Positions 8,747 to 15,486 of a stretch of DNA of 64,000 nt are shown here, piece by piece. The stretch is from Paraburkholderia sp. BL10I2N1. GTDB lineage: Bacteria > Pseudomonadota > Gammaproteobacteria > Burkholderiales > Burkholderiaceae. The stretch's first letter is position 1. The number at the start of each line of letters is the position of its first letter. Made by a program: the position numbers and the translations under genes. The DNA is taken from contig NZ_SNWA01000001.1 in the NCBI RefSeq assembly GCF_004361815.1, positions 2,294,001-2,358,000 of the forward strand, read 5' to 3'. Under the pieces are notes generated by a model. It saw only the letters and a program-made list of their open reading frames with translations, had not been told where the DNA came from and ran no database searches.

Positions 8747-9394
8747 ATGAACGACGCGACAATGTTTGATGGAATTGACGAGCTTTTTCAGTTCGGCACT
8801 TTGCTCCCGCTCTGGACTTTCAAGCCGAGGCCAGAGCAGACCTCTGGTTTGCCCGACAGCACTCCGGTGCTGACTTGCGCGCTGACGAACAAGGAGGCTG
8901 ACTGTCTAGAGACTGAGCATTCTGATTCATATATCACTTTCGAGTGGGTCGAGACTGATGACTTTATTAGCTTGAACATCTGTCTGTATCTTGGCTACAC
9001 GCGGGTGTACTGGGTCGTTGATATAAGCGACCCTGAAGTTTATGAGGCAATCGAGTTGTGGAAACGCGCTGGCAAGGTTCCTATTGCGTTTTTCGCCCGC
9101 GACGGTGAGGTCCGGCGTCAGCTTTATCACGTTGCACGGATGCCACCATTTAATCCGGAGGTTGGCACGTACTGGTCTGACCCGTGCCATGAACCGACCG
9201 CGCGCCGATGGGAGGCGATGACCGTATTGCTCAACGCATGGCTCCGATTGCCCTACATAACCGAAGTTATCGTCGGTACGCCGCTGCGGCACGCTCTCGG
9301 GAATGTTCTGCTGACGAAGCGCTGGGAACGGCTCGCAAACGAAGGTATCGTCGCCAATTCAAGGAAAGCGATGCGCGCGGAAATACCGGATTAG
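8747..9394 (+). CDS. Hypothetical protein, 215 aa, lower GC
   Basis: Not recognised. The product starts MNDATMFDGIDELFQFG and is acidic and globular, with alternating strands and helices (YITFEWVETDDFISLNICLYLGYTRVYWVVDISDPEVYEAIELW; KVPIAFFARDGEVRRQLYH). There is no signal peptide, membrane segment or known catalytic motif. Its A/T-richer codons differ from the core genes of the window, which suggests transfer. TTG 8744 directly precedes the ATG used here; the ribosome binding site is weak. It sits beside the ISL3 element and faces the kptA row tail to tail. Confidence 0.65.
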   Translation: MNDATMFDGIDELFQFGTLLPLWTFKPRPEQTSGLPDSTPVLTCALTNKEADCLETEHSDSYITFEWVETDDFISLNICLYLGYTRVYWVVDISDPEVYEAIELWKRAGKVPIAFFARDGEVRRQLYHVARMPPFNPEVGTYWSDPCHEPTARRWEAMTVLLNAWLRLPYITEVIVGTPLRHALGNVLLTKRWERLANEGIVANSRKAMRAEIPD

Positions 9395-9749
9395 TCTCGC
9401 GTGTGTCTTACATCATTTGCGTTTCCGACGATAAGTCACAATCTCCTGGTACGGGCATGTCATGATGAGACGCGCAGGTCGCTGCGTTACCTAACGTTCG
9501 GTTTGGCGGATAGGTCTCTGAACAATCAGCCCCTCGGCGAAAGGATGTTGCATACGTTGTAGCGTAGCTCGGCTCGCGTTTGCGGTCGGAAGCTTCGGCG
9601 AAATTCGAACTCGCTACGTACGCACCCGCCTTTCTCGTCTCGGAGACCAGACGTAGTATCAGCGAGTAGCAGTTCTTTCGCGCGCTGCAGATTTAGCCCG
9701 CACCTTTGCACTCGTCGCATCTTGAGAGGTTTGAGATAAGCGCAGACAT
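9395..9749. other. Intergenic region between convergent genes
   Basis: Some 355 bases with no supported gene; the one open minus-strand frame overlaps the kptA end and has no coding character. A CCTAACGTTCGG segment at about 9490 resembles the core motif near 10,430 and 15,294, but I cannot assign it to a known site type. Confidence 0.35.
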
Positions 9750-10388
9750 TCACGATTTTGGCTCGCTTTCGTACGGTCTGAACTGTGAGAGGTAAGCTGC
9801 CGGCACAACCTGAGTAAGCCATACGCCGTTATCCGAGCGGGAGAAGGTGTACCCATCAGCGTGCATCTGCGCGGCATCCACGACCAGTATCAATGGTTGA
9901 CCGTGGCGGGCGCCTACCCGCGTTGCCGTGTCGACGTCCGTGCTCAGATGGACGGCGTGTCTGGTTCGAGGCGTCAACCCTTCTTCAGCAATACTCGCCC
10001 GGTTGCTCCAGGTAGTGCCGTGATAAAGAACCGTCGGCGGCTCCATCTCGGCATATCCAAGGTCTACCTCTACAGAGTGGCCTTGCGCCGCGCGTATTCG
10101 CTTGCCATCCAGCGAGAGCGTGAATCGTTGTTTATCGTTCGTGGCAACGACCGCCTCTATGATGTCTCTGGTGATTGTCGGCAGTGTCCTAAGTCGCTTC
10201 GATGCACCCGCTTTACGCGCGGTACGTTCGATTGCGCGTATCAGTTCGTCGACAGATACCCATCCTTGGTTGTCGAGACGGACACCAACCATCCGGGATT
10301 CGTGACGTAAAATTCTCGAGAGCAGTCTGCTAATCGCGACATCGTCCCCTAGCGAATGCGAATCTTTATTTGTGTTCATAGGAGGCAT
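9750..10388 (-). CDS. kptA: RNA 2'-phosphotransferase, Tpt1/KptA family
   Basis: A 212-aa member of the Tpt1/KptA family, which uses NAD+ to transfer a splice-junction 2'-phosphate (or, in some homologues, ADP-ribosylates nucleic acid ends). The N-terminal winged-helix part has LSRILRHESRMVGVRLDNQGWVSVDELI with the catalytic Arg-His. The C-terminal ADP-ribosyltransferase-like part has RIRAAQGHSVEVD, TVLYHGTTW, HLSTDVDTATRVGARHG and FSRSDNGVWLTQVVP. All family motifs are present, so it should be active. Bacteria have no matching tRNA splicing, so its role is unknown. ATG 10388 is preceded by GGAGG at 3 nt; ATG 10379 is the alternative. It is the last gene of a minus-strand row. Confidence 0.92.
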   Translation of the reverse strand: MPPMNTNKDSHSLGDDVAISRLLSRILRHESRMVGVRLDNQGWVSVDELIRAIERTARKAGASKRLRTLPTITRDIIEAVVATNDKQRFTLSLDGKRIRAAQGHSVEVDLGYAEMEPPTVLYHGTTWSNRASIAEEGLTPRTRHAVHLSTDVDTATRVGARHGQPLILVVDAAQMHADGYTFSRSDNGVWLTQVVPAAYLSQFRPYESEPKS

Positions 10389-10540
10389 ACGCCTCCACCG
10401 GCATCCAGGCCCTGCGGCGAAGCTAGGCTAACGGCGCCCGCAGTGATGAGCAGTCCGTCTGCTTCTCGCAGCCAAGTGGCCACGTTCTCCTGCTCGTCTT
10501 GCGAATCGGCCACCTCTGCATCTCCATTAGAGTACGCCAA
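10376..10540 (-). pseudogene. Sirtuin (Sir2) N-terminal remnant
   Basis: Read on the minus strand from TTG 10540, this frame gives AYSNGDAEVADSQDEQENV, then ATWLREADGLLITAGA. The latter is the first NAD-binding motif of bacterial Sir2 proteins (normally continuing GAGMGVDSGLPDFRG). After TAGA the similarity stops exactly at the TAACGGCGCC repeat (10429-10438), and the remaining 18 codons are unrelated. The stop codon falls inside the first codons of kptA. A roughly 35-residue match is short but very characteristic. It is a decayed fragment, not a working sirtuin. Confidence 0.6.
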
Positions 10541-10554
10541 CGGTTAACGGCGCC
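10429..10554. repeat. Direct repeat TAACGGCGCC flanking the Sir2 remnant
   Basis: TAACGGCGCC occurs at 10429-10438 and again at 10545-10554, 116 bp apart, bracketing the sirtuin-like piece. Such a pair fits a deletion or recombination junction that removed the rest of the gene. Confidence 0.6.
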
Positions 10555-10586
10555 TGCTCCCAAGCCGCCGTGGCGTTGCGTTCGCT

Positions 10587-10970
10587 TCAATTCGGTTTCG
10601 GCCGCACCGCGCGCCATTGTTCCAGCTCTTTGCTGAGCGCGTCTATTTGCGCTTGCATGCCGTCCGCTCGTTTCAGCAGCTGTCCGACTTCATACCAGTA
10701 GGCATATCCTAAGTCCCCGTCCTCCAAGCCCAATTCGTGAAGCTTGCGAAGCGCAATCTCGAGGTCAATATGGTTATCCGAGTTCATCTCTTTTTCCGCT
10801 GATTTTGAGGCGTCGTGGTCGCGCTGCGTGGCAGGCATGCGCCTAAACAAAACCCCTTCGTTCACGTATCTCCTTTTGATGCGCAGCATGACCAAAGTGA
10901 GTACGAACCCGACTGCCGGCACGACCAGAAGTGCGGGCTTATTGAGCGCGAAGGTCAGGAGTTCTTTCAT
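10587..10970 (-). CDS. One-TM hypothetical protein with C-terminal coiled coil
   Basis: A 127-aa product with an N-terminal membrane segment (LLVVPAVGFVLTLVMLRI, residues about 14-31) followed by positive residues, so the bulk is predicted cytoplasmic. The C-terminal half is acidic and helical (IDLEIALRKLHELGLEDGDLGYAYWYEVGQLL, then a heptad-like MQAQIDALSKELEQW). No family recognised. It begins 33 nt after the end of the upstream gene at 11004 and may be co-transcribed with it. An internal in-frame ATG (MNSDNHID) could give a soluble short form. Confidence 0.55.
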   Translation of the reverse strand: MKELLTFALNKPALLVVPAVGFVLTLVMLRIKRRYVNEGVLFRRMPATQRDHDASKSAEKEMNSDNHIDLEIALRKLHELGLEDGDLGYAYWYEVGQLLKRADGMQAQIDALSKELEQWRAVRPKPN

Positions 10971-11003
10971 GGCGAGCAGAGTTAAGAAACTGAAGTCTTG
11001 TGC

Positions 11004-11687
11004 CTACGGAAACAGCCTCGCGTATTGTTCCGCGAACCTCACAGCTTCCTCTACTACCGGCTCGACATCTTCGGCTGATAGCCGTTGGAGCGGCGTAGAA
11101 CCGCCCAGCGAATCAACCGGGGTCGTGAAGAAGTCAAACATGGTCCATGAGTCGATTTCGCCTAGACGGCGTATGACTTTCGCGAAATCGTCGCGGAAAA
11201 TCATGTGCGAAAGAAAAAACGCTGGATAGTAGGGCTCAGGCCCGAAGTAAACGCGGAACATTCGACTCGAAGCGACATACTTATCCAGCTTCTTTTCGGT
11301 GATGCCAGCCGCCGCGCAGAAGTCGGAGGTTCGAAGTACCTTACCCTGAAGCACGAGAGGGTAGCGCTCAGCGTTCGCTTTATTGGCCCCTGGCAAAGGC
11401 TCATGTTCGGGAGTCCGCTGCGACGCACGTTTGACGCGCTTGCGAAGATTCTCTTCCTCCTCTCGAAGCGCGGGAAGGTCGATTCCGTACACCGTGGCCA
11501 CGCCGACGACTTCACAGAGATGATTTTTGAAGATGCGGCCAAGCGCAGCATCAGGGATTTTGAGCAGCGTTTCAGCGACTTTGGGGTCGAACAGGACGGC
11601 AGCAATGACAGTGCGACGGATGATGTGTTGCACCCATTCGTCCTTGAGCGATGTTTCGTTCTTCGTAGCACGCATAGTCCGCGGCAT
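11004..11687 (-). CDS. Protein with Xre/MbcA/ParS-like C-terminal domain, 227 aa
   Basis: The N-terminal 60 residues are helical (KDEWVQHIIRRTVIAAVLFDPKVAETLLKIPDAALGRI). The middle contains a Lys/Arg-rich segment and LQGKVLRTSDFCAAAGITEKKLDKYV, which resembles an HTH. The end (SWTMFDFFTTPVDSLGGSTPLQRLSAEDVEPVVEEA) matches the pattern W-x-x-x-P-x-x-x-L-x-G-x-T-P-L-x-L of the Xre/MbcA/ParS (DUF2384) toxin-binding domain of RES-Xre systems. No RES toxin is adjacent. ATG 11687 is chosen because AAGGA lies 6 nt upstream; ATG 11693 and 11741 are less likely. Confidence 0.6.
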   Translation of the reverse strand: MPRTMRATKNETSLKDEWVQHIIRRTVIAAVLFDPKVAETLLKIPDAALGRIFKNHLCEVVGVATVYGIDLPALREEEENLRKRVKRASQRTPEHEPLPGANKANAERYPLVLQGKVLRTSDFCAAAGITEKKLDKYVASSRMFRVYFGPEPYYPAFFLSHMIFRDDFAKVIRRLGEIDSWTMFDFFTTPVDSLGGSTPLQRLSAEDVEPVVEEAVRFAEQYARLFP

Positions 11688-11865
11688 GGTCATTCCTTTA
11701 CTTAAGCTAAAACCTGTTGGCGCAGAGTTGACGACACGCAAATACCAGACGACCCCCGTCCGTTGGCGGCTTGTATAGTCTCCAGACTACGTCTTCCAAT
11801 CGCTGTGGCATCTCTGCCCCTCGCTTCTTATGACCTGCGCCGCGTATGCAACAGATATGTGGGCA

Positions 11866-12207
11866 CTAGGCATCGTCGTCACTCACAGATTTCGCGAGCA
11901 TCAGTTCTGTGACATCTTTAACGGCGCCGCCCTGTCCGCGGGTGATGGTGTGAAACCAGATGTCCCAGGTGTCGATAACGCCCCAAAAGAATCCGGGCTC
12001 GCCAAGGAGTCGGTAGGTGAGGCCGTCGCTCGTCTGCACGTGCGTCGTTTTCGGGTTGAACGTAACGAGAGCAGAACTTACGCGTCCTTGGTCAACGGAG
12101 TCGTAGCCAACAAGACGCTTCAAACCGTCATCGGTCTCGAAGATTCGCCAACGCGAGAGATAGACATCAGGCTCGACCGCGGCGAGGGGTGTCGGTCGAC
12201 GGGGCAT
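11866..12207 (-). CDS. Hypothetical protein, 113 aa, promoter cut off by IS66
   Basis: The start is set at ATG 12207 by an excellent GAGGAGG site 5 nt upstream, giving MPRRPTPLAAVEPDVYLSRW. The longer frame to 12321 enters the IS66 end and is an artefact. The product is beta-rich (DVYLSRWRIFETDDGLKRLVGYD, SSALVTFNPKTTHVQTSDGLTYRLLGEPG, VIDTWDIWFHTI) with no membrane segment or known motif. It heads the minus-strand row that ends in kptA, with a 178-nt gap to the next gene. IS66 sits 55 bp upstream of the start. Confidence 0.6.
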   Translation of the reverse strand: MPRRPTPLAAVEPDVYLSRWRIFETDDGLKRLVGYDSVDQGRVSSALVTFNPKTTHVQTSDGLTYRLLGEPGFFWGVIDTWDIWFHTITRGQGGAVKDVTELMLAKSVSDDDA

Positions 12208-12349
12208 CAGTACCTCCTCAATTACTCTGGCCTCATATAGCGTGAAATAGCCAGCTTGCTCGTAAGCGCCCGGCAATGTCACCTTGAACCGGCGGGTCAT
12301 GAAAGCGACGATCGTGTCCACCTATTTTTTTAATGGACACGTGTACGCT

Positions 12350-12736
12350 ATGAACGAAAATGAAGTGGGTTCTGAAGTGGTGCAGCCGAGGCGGCGCCGT
12401 CGGCACAGCAAGGAGTTCAAGGAGAAGGTGATTCGTGCGGCGATGCAGCCGAATGTGTCAATCGCTGCGGTCGCGCTGCATTACCAGTTGAATGCGAATT
12501 TGTTGCGCCGATGGGTGGCTGCACAGGAGGAACAGGACCTCGCACGTGAGGCGCGCCAGTCGATGAGCGTGCCGCCGGCGGAGTTCGTTCCGCTGCAACT
12601 GCAGGCGCCGGGCGCGGTGCCCGCTTCGACGGAGATTCAGATCGAGGTGCGCCGGGGAGCGGCGACCGTCATGGTGCGCTGGCCGCTTTGTGCCGCAGCC
12701 GATTGCGCCGCCTGGTTGCAAGGGTGGCTGCGATGA
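12350..12736 (+). CDS. tnpA: IS66 accessory protein TnpA
   Basis: A 128-aa product with the usual basic HTH region (RRRRRHSKEFKEKVIRAAMQPNVSIAAVALHYQLNANLLRRWV), an IS3/IS66 OrfA-type transposase DNA-binding domain. The C-terminal part is a beta-strand segment typical of IS66 TnpA (IQIEVRRGAATVMVRWP). ATG 12350 is chosen; upstream in-frame codons lie in the terminal repeat region. The stop overlaps the tnpB start (ATGA). Confidence 0.9.
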   Translation: MNENEVGSEVVQPRRRRRHSKEFKEKVIRAAMQPNVSIAAVALHYQLNANLLRRWVAAQEEQDLAREARQSMSVPPAEFVPLQLQAPGAVPASTEIQIEVRRGAATVMVRWPLCAAADCAAWLQGWLR

Positions 12737-13068
12737 TCCGCATCGAGGCGATCTGGCTGGCGACGGAGCCCATCGATATGCGCGCCGGCATCGACACGGT
12801 CCTGGCGCGTGTGGTCAAGGTGTTCGGCGCGGCACGTCCGCACCACGCCTACCTGTTCGCCAATAAGCATTCGACGCGCATGAAGGTACTGGTGTACGAC
12901 GGGTTCGGTATCTGGTTGGCTGCGCGTCGCCTGAACAAGGGGCGGTTCATCTGGACGAATGGGGACCAGGCGATCGCCACCGCGCTCAATCCCGAGCAGT
13001 TGCGAGCGCTCGTGACCGGACTACCGTGGCAGACGCTCACACACGATCACGCGATTACGGTCGTGTAA
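12733..13068 (+). CDS. tnpB: IS66 accessory protein TnpB
   Basis: A 111-aa IS66 Orf2-like protein. It begins MIRIEAIWLATEPIDMRAGI (the family start is I-x-x-A-T-x-P-x-D-M-R-x-G) and contains AYLFANKHSTRMKVLVYDGFGIWLAARRLNKGRF. Full length. Required with TnpA and TnpC for transposition in studied IS66 members. Confidence 0.95.
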   Translation: MIRIEAIWLATEPIDMRAGIDTVLARVVKVFGAARPHHAYLFANKHSTRMKVLVYDGFGIWLAARRLNKGRFIWTNGDQAIATALNPEQLRALVTGLPWQTLTHDHAITVV

Positions 13069-13131
13069 TACCCCCAAAGACGTAAACTGGCTTGCTTGCC
13101 GCAGCGGGTTGGGTTCTGGCAGACTGGCCCC

Positions 13132-14664
13132 ATGAACCTGCCCGCCAACCTCGACGCTCTGAGCCCCGACGAACTGCGCACACTGGCTGCGCAGTTGATG
13201 GCTCAGGTCGGCGAGAACGAGCGGGAACTGCGCTACCGTAAGACGCGCATCGACCAGCTCACACACGAGATTGCCGTGCTCAGGCGTCTGCATTTCGGCA
13301 AGCGCAGCGAGCAGCTCAACGCCGAGCAACTGAGTCTGCTCAATGAGGCGATCGATGCCGATCTGGCAGCACTCGAAATCGAACTTGAGCAGTTGCAGCC
13401 GGATACACCACCGGATAAGCAACGACAGAAGCCCAGGCGCACACCGCTGCCTCCGCACTTGCCGCGCACCGACATCCACCATGAACCCGACGACAAGACG
13501 TGCTCCTGCGGTTGCCAGCGAGTGCGTATCGGCGAGGACGTCAGCGAGAAGCTGGACTATACGCCGGGCGTGTTCACGGTCGAGCGGCACATTCGCGGCA
13601 AGTGGGCCTGCAAGGCGTGCGAAACGCTGATTCAGGCGCCTGTTCCGCCTCATGTGATCGACAAGGGCATCCCTACCGCCGGCTTGCTCGCGCAAGTGCT
13701 GGTCGCCAAATACGGCGATCACTTGCCGCTGTACCGTCAGGAACGCATCTTCGAACGCGCGGGTCTTGCAATTCCCCAATCAACGCTTGGCGAGTGGGTT
13801 GGCGTTTGCGGCGTGCGGTTGCAGCCGCTAGTCGACGCGCTGCGCGACGAGCTTCTGCAACAGGGTGTGCTGCACGCCGATGAGACGCCGGTGCAAATGC
13901 TGGTTCCCGGTAAAGGAAAAACGCAACGCGCCTATGTATGGGCGTATGCCACCACGCAGTTCGCCGACGTGCGCGCAGTGGTCTATGAATTCGCGGATAG
14001 CCGTGCTGGCGAACATGCTCGCACGTTCCTCGGCAAATGGCGTGGCAAGCTGGTGTGTGATGATTACAGCGCCTATAAAGCCGGATTCGAGCTGGGCATC
14101 ACTGAAATCGGCTGCGCGGCACATGCCAGGAGGAAGTTCTTCGAACTGTACGCCAACCACAAGAGCCAGATCGCGGAACAGGCCCTGAAATACTTCGTCG
14201 CGCTATACGACGTCGAGCGCGACGTTGCAGACCTGAAGCCCGATCGAAGATGTATCGAGCGCCAAGAGCGAGCGCGACCCATTGCCGATGCATTGCATGC
14301 CTGGATGACCGGTCAGCGCAAACTGGTCTCCGAGGGATCGGCGATCGCCAGGGCACTCGACTACAGCCTCAAGCGATGGGACGCGCTTACACGCTACCTG
14401 GTCGATGGGCATGTGCCCATCGACAACAACTGGCTGGAAAATCAGATTCGTCCATGGGCCCTGGGAAGGGCGAACTGGCTCTTCGCGGGCTCTTTGCGTG
14501 CGGGCCAACGTGCAGCCGCGATTATGAGCCTGATTCGATCAGCGCAGCTCAACGGCCATGATCCATACGTCTACCTGAAAGACGTACTGAATCGCTTGCC
14601 AACGCATCGCGCCGACCACATCGCTCAGCTACTGCCTCATCGCTGGGCGCCGATCACCGCCTGA
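13132..14664 (+). CDS. tnpC: IS66 transposase TnpC
   Basis: A 510-aa protein. It has an N-terminal leucine-zipper-like helix (RTLAAQLMAQVGENERELRYRK), then the RRLHFGKRSEQL motif and a zinc-binding CSCGCQRVRIGEDVSEKLDY segment with CKACETL. The DDE core follows, with HADETPVQMLVPGKGKTQRAYVW, VCDDYSAYKAG and, near the end, DNNWLENQIRPWALGRANWLF with the catalytic Glu. Full length and intact. Confidence 0.96.
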   Translation: MNLPANLDALSPDELRTLAAQLMAQVGENERELRYRKTRIDQLTHEIAVLRRLHFGKRSEQLNAEQLSLLNEAIDADLAALEIELEQLQPDTPPDKQRQKPRRTPLPPHLPRTDIHHEPDDKTCSCGCQRVRIGEDVSEKLDYTPGVFTVERHIRGKWACKACETLIQAPVPPHVIDKGIPTAGLLAQVLVAKYGDHLPLYRQERIFERAGLAIPQSTLGEWVGVCGVRLQPLVDALRDELLQQGVLHADETPVQMLVPGKGKTQRAYVWAYATTQFADVRAVVYEFADSRAGEHARTFLGKWRGKLVCDDYSAYKAGFELGITEIGCAAHARRKFFELYANHKSQIAEQALKYFVALYDVERDVADLKPDRRCIERQERARPIADALHAWMTGQRKLVSEGSAIARALDYSLKRWDALTRYLVDGHVPIDNNWLENQIRPWALGRANWLFAGSLRAGQRAAAIMSLIRSAQLNGHDPYVYLKDVLNRLPTHRADHIAQLLPHRWAPITA

Positions 14665-14786
14665 TCGCTGTAGGCACTCCCCAGGGTGCCATTGCCGGGC
14701 GCTTACGCTTGCTCCACATAAACAGCCCATCCGCAAGTTACGCGGTAGGTCAAGTGCGTTCACATCAAATACCAAATAGCCGATAT

Positions 14787-14800
14787 TCGACTATAGTCGA
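14787..14800. promoter_or_regulatory. Palindromic operator candidate TCGACTATAGTCGA
   Basis: A perfect 14-bp palindrome at 14787-14800, followed by a further half-site-like GGACTA at about 14805-14810. GACT...AGTC half-sites resemble operators bound by small XRE/C-type regulators. It lies 60 bp before the XRE gene. Before the IS66 insertion it was also in the shared upstream region of the minus-strand row. Confidence 0.55.
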
Positions 14801-14859
14801 TTTTGGACTATTTCAAACGTGACCGCAAGCTGTCGCCGTTCTGACATCTTGGCCCTCTC

Positions 14860-15216
14860 GTGCAAAAGTCCATATACACCGAGCATTACGGTCTTCTCTT
14901 GTCCACGCTGCGGGAAGCGAGGAAGACAGCCGGATTGTCACAAGTCGAATTGGGGAGAAGGTTGGACCTTACCCAGTCAATCATTGGAAAATGCGAGCGT
15001 GGCGAACGGCGGCTCGACGTCATCGAGCTCAGAGAATGGTGTGGTGCGATTGGCGTTACGCTCAGCGAGTTAGTAAGTGACCTTGAGGCAGCCATTTTGC
15101 ATTTCGAAGCCGTCAAGGCGAACGCGCGAAAAACTGCGAGCAAGACCGCACGGAGGACCGGGAAAAAAACGATACAAAAGCCAGCGCGAAAAACTTTGCG
15201 AAAAAACCGCGCGTAA
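14860..15216 (+). CDS. XRE-family regulator with histone-like basic tail, 118 aa
   Basis: Residues 10-75 are a clear HTH_XRE domain (STLREARKTAGLSQVELGRRLDLTQSIIGKCERGERRLDVIELREWCGAIGVTLSELV). The last 30 residues are a Lys/Arg/Thr/Ala repeat (ARKTASKTARRTGKKTIQKP), similar to H1-like DNA-compacting tails. The start is GTG 14860. The palindrome 60 bp upstream is a likely autoregulatory operator. Before the IS66 insertion it was divergent from the 113-aa gene now at 11866-12207, about 200 bp away, so it may have controlled that row. Confidence 0.8.
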   Translation: MQKSIYTEHYGLLLSTLREARKTAGLSQVELGRRLDLTQSIIGKCERGERRLDVIELREWCGAIGVTLSELVSDLEAAILHFEAVKANARKTASKTARRTGKKTIQKPARKTLRKNRA

Positions 15217-15247
15217 GGTGGTCAAAAGCCGCCTGTGCCGCTTCCCC

Positions 15248-15321
15248 GTGTGCACAACTTCGCTGCCCACACCACGAGGGTGTGGACAGCCGCCTAACGG
15301 CGGTTCCGAAGTTGCACACAC
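15248..15321. repeat. Three-way-junction inverted repeat
   Basis: The outer arms 15248-15262 and 15307-15321 pair at 13 of 15 positions. Inside are two perfect hairpins: CCACACC/GGTGTGG (15267-15273 / 15279-15285) and CCGCC/GGCGG (15290-15294 / 15299-15303). The whole folds as a cruciform with two branches. It may be a terminator for the XRE gene or a recombination-related site at the edge of the accessory region. Confidence 0.5.
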
Positions 15322-15486
15322 TTGAGGCTGACGCGCCGGCTACGCCGGCTTGCCCAAACTTAAATTACAAATCCATTGAAAAACCAGAGTCGACTTGCGA
15401 TAGCCCGTAGGTTCTGCGTGGGAAGTGCAGAAAGCCAATCTGGTCGCGGCGTTGATGGTAACAAGTCGATGTAGGAAGAACAGGCG

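Larger units (their letters stand above)
12262..14706 (+). mobile_element. Complete IS66-family insertion sequence, 2,445 bp
   Basis: The element begins GTAAGCGCCCGGCAATGTCA at 12262. It ends at 14706 with the inverse complement, the inner arm differing by one base (TGTCACC versus TGGCACC), so the ends match over 21 of 22 positions. It carries tnpA, tnpB and tnpC in order, all intact, flanked by a perfect 8-bp duplication. Confidence 0.96.
12254..14714. repeat. 8-bp target duplication GCTTGCTC around IS66
   Basis: GCTTGCTC at 12254-12261 is repeated exactly at 14707-14714, immediately outside the two ends of the IS66 element. Eight base pairs is the normal duplication length for IS66, and perfect identity points to a recent insertion. 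Confidence 0.95.

Noticed and set aside
11866..12321. A 151-aa minus-strand gene starting inside the IS66 left end
   Set aside because: The first 20 codons come from the IS terminal repeat. A perfect GAGGAGG site 5 nt before ATG 12207 marks the original start, giving an intact 113-aa gene.
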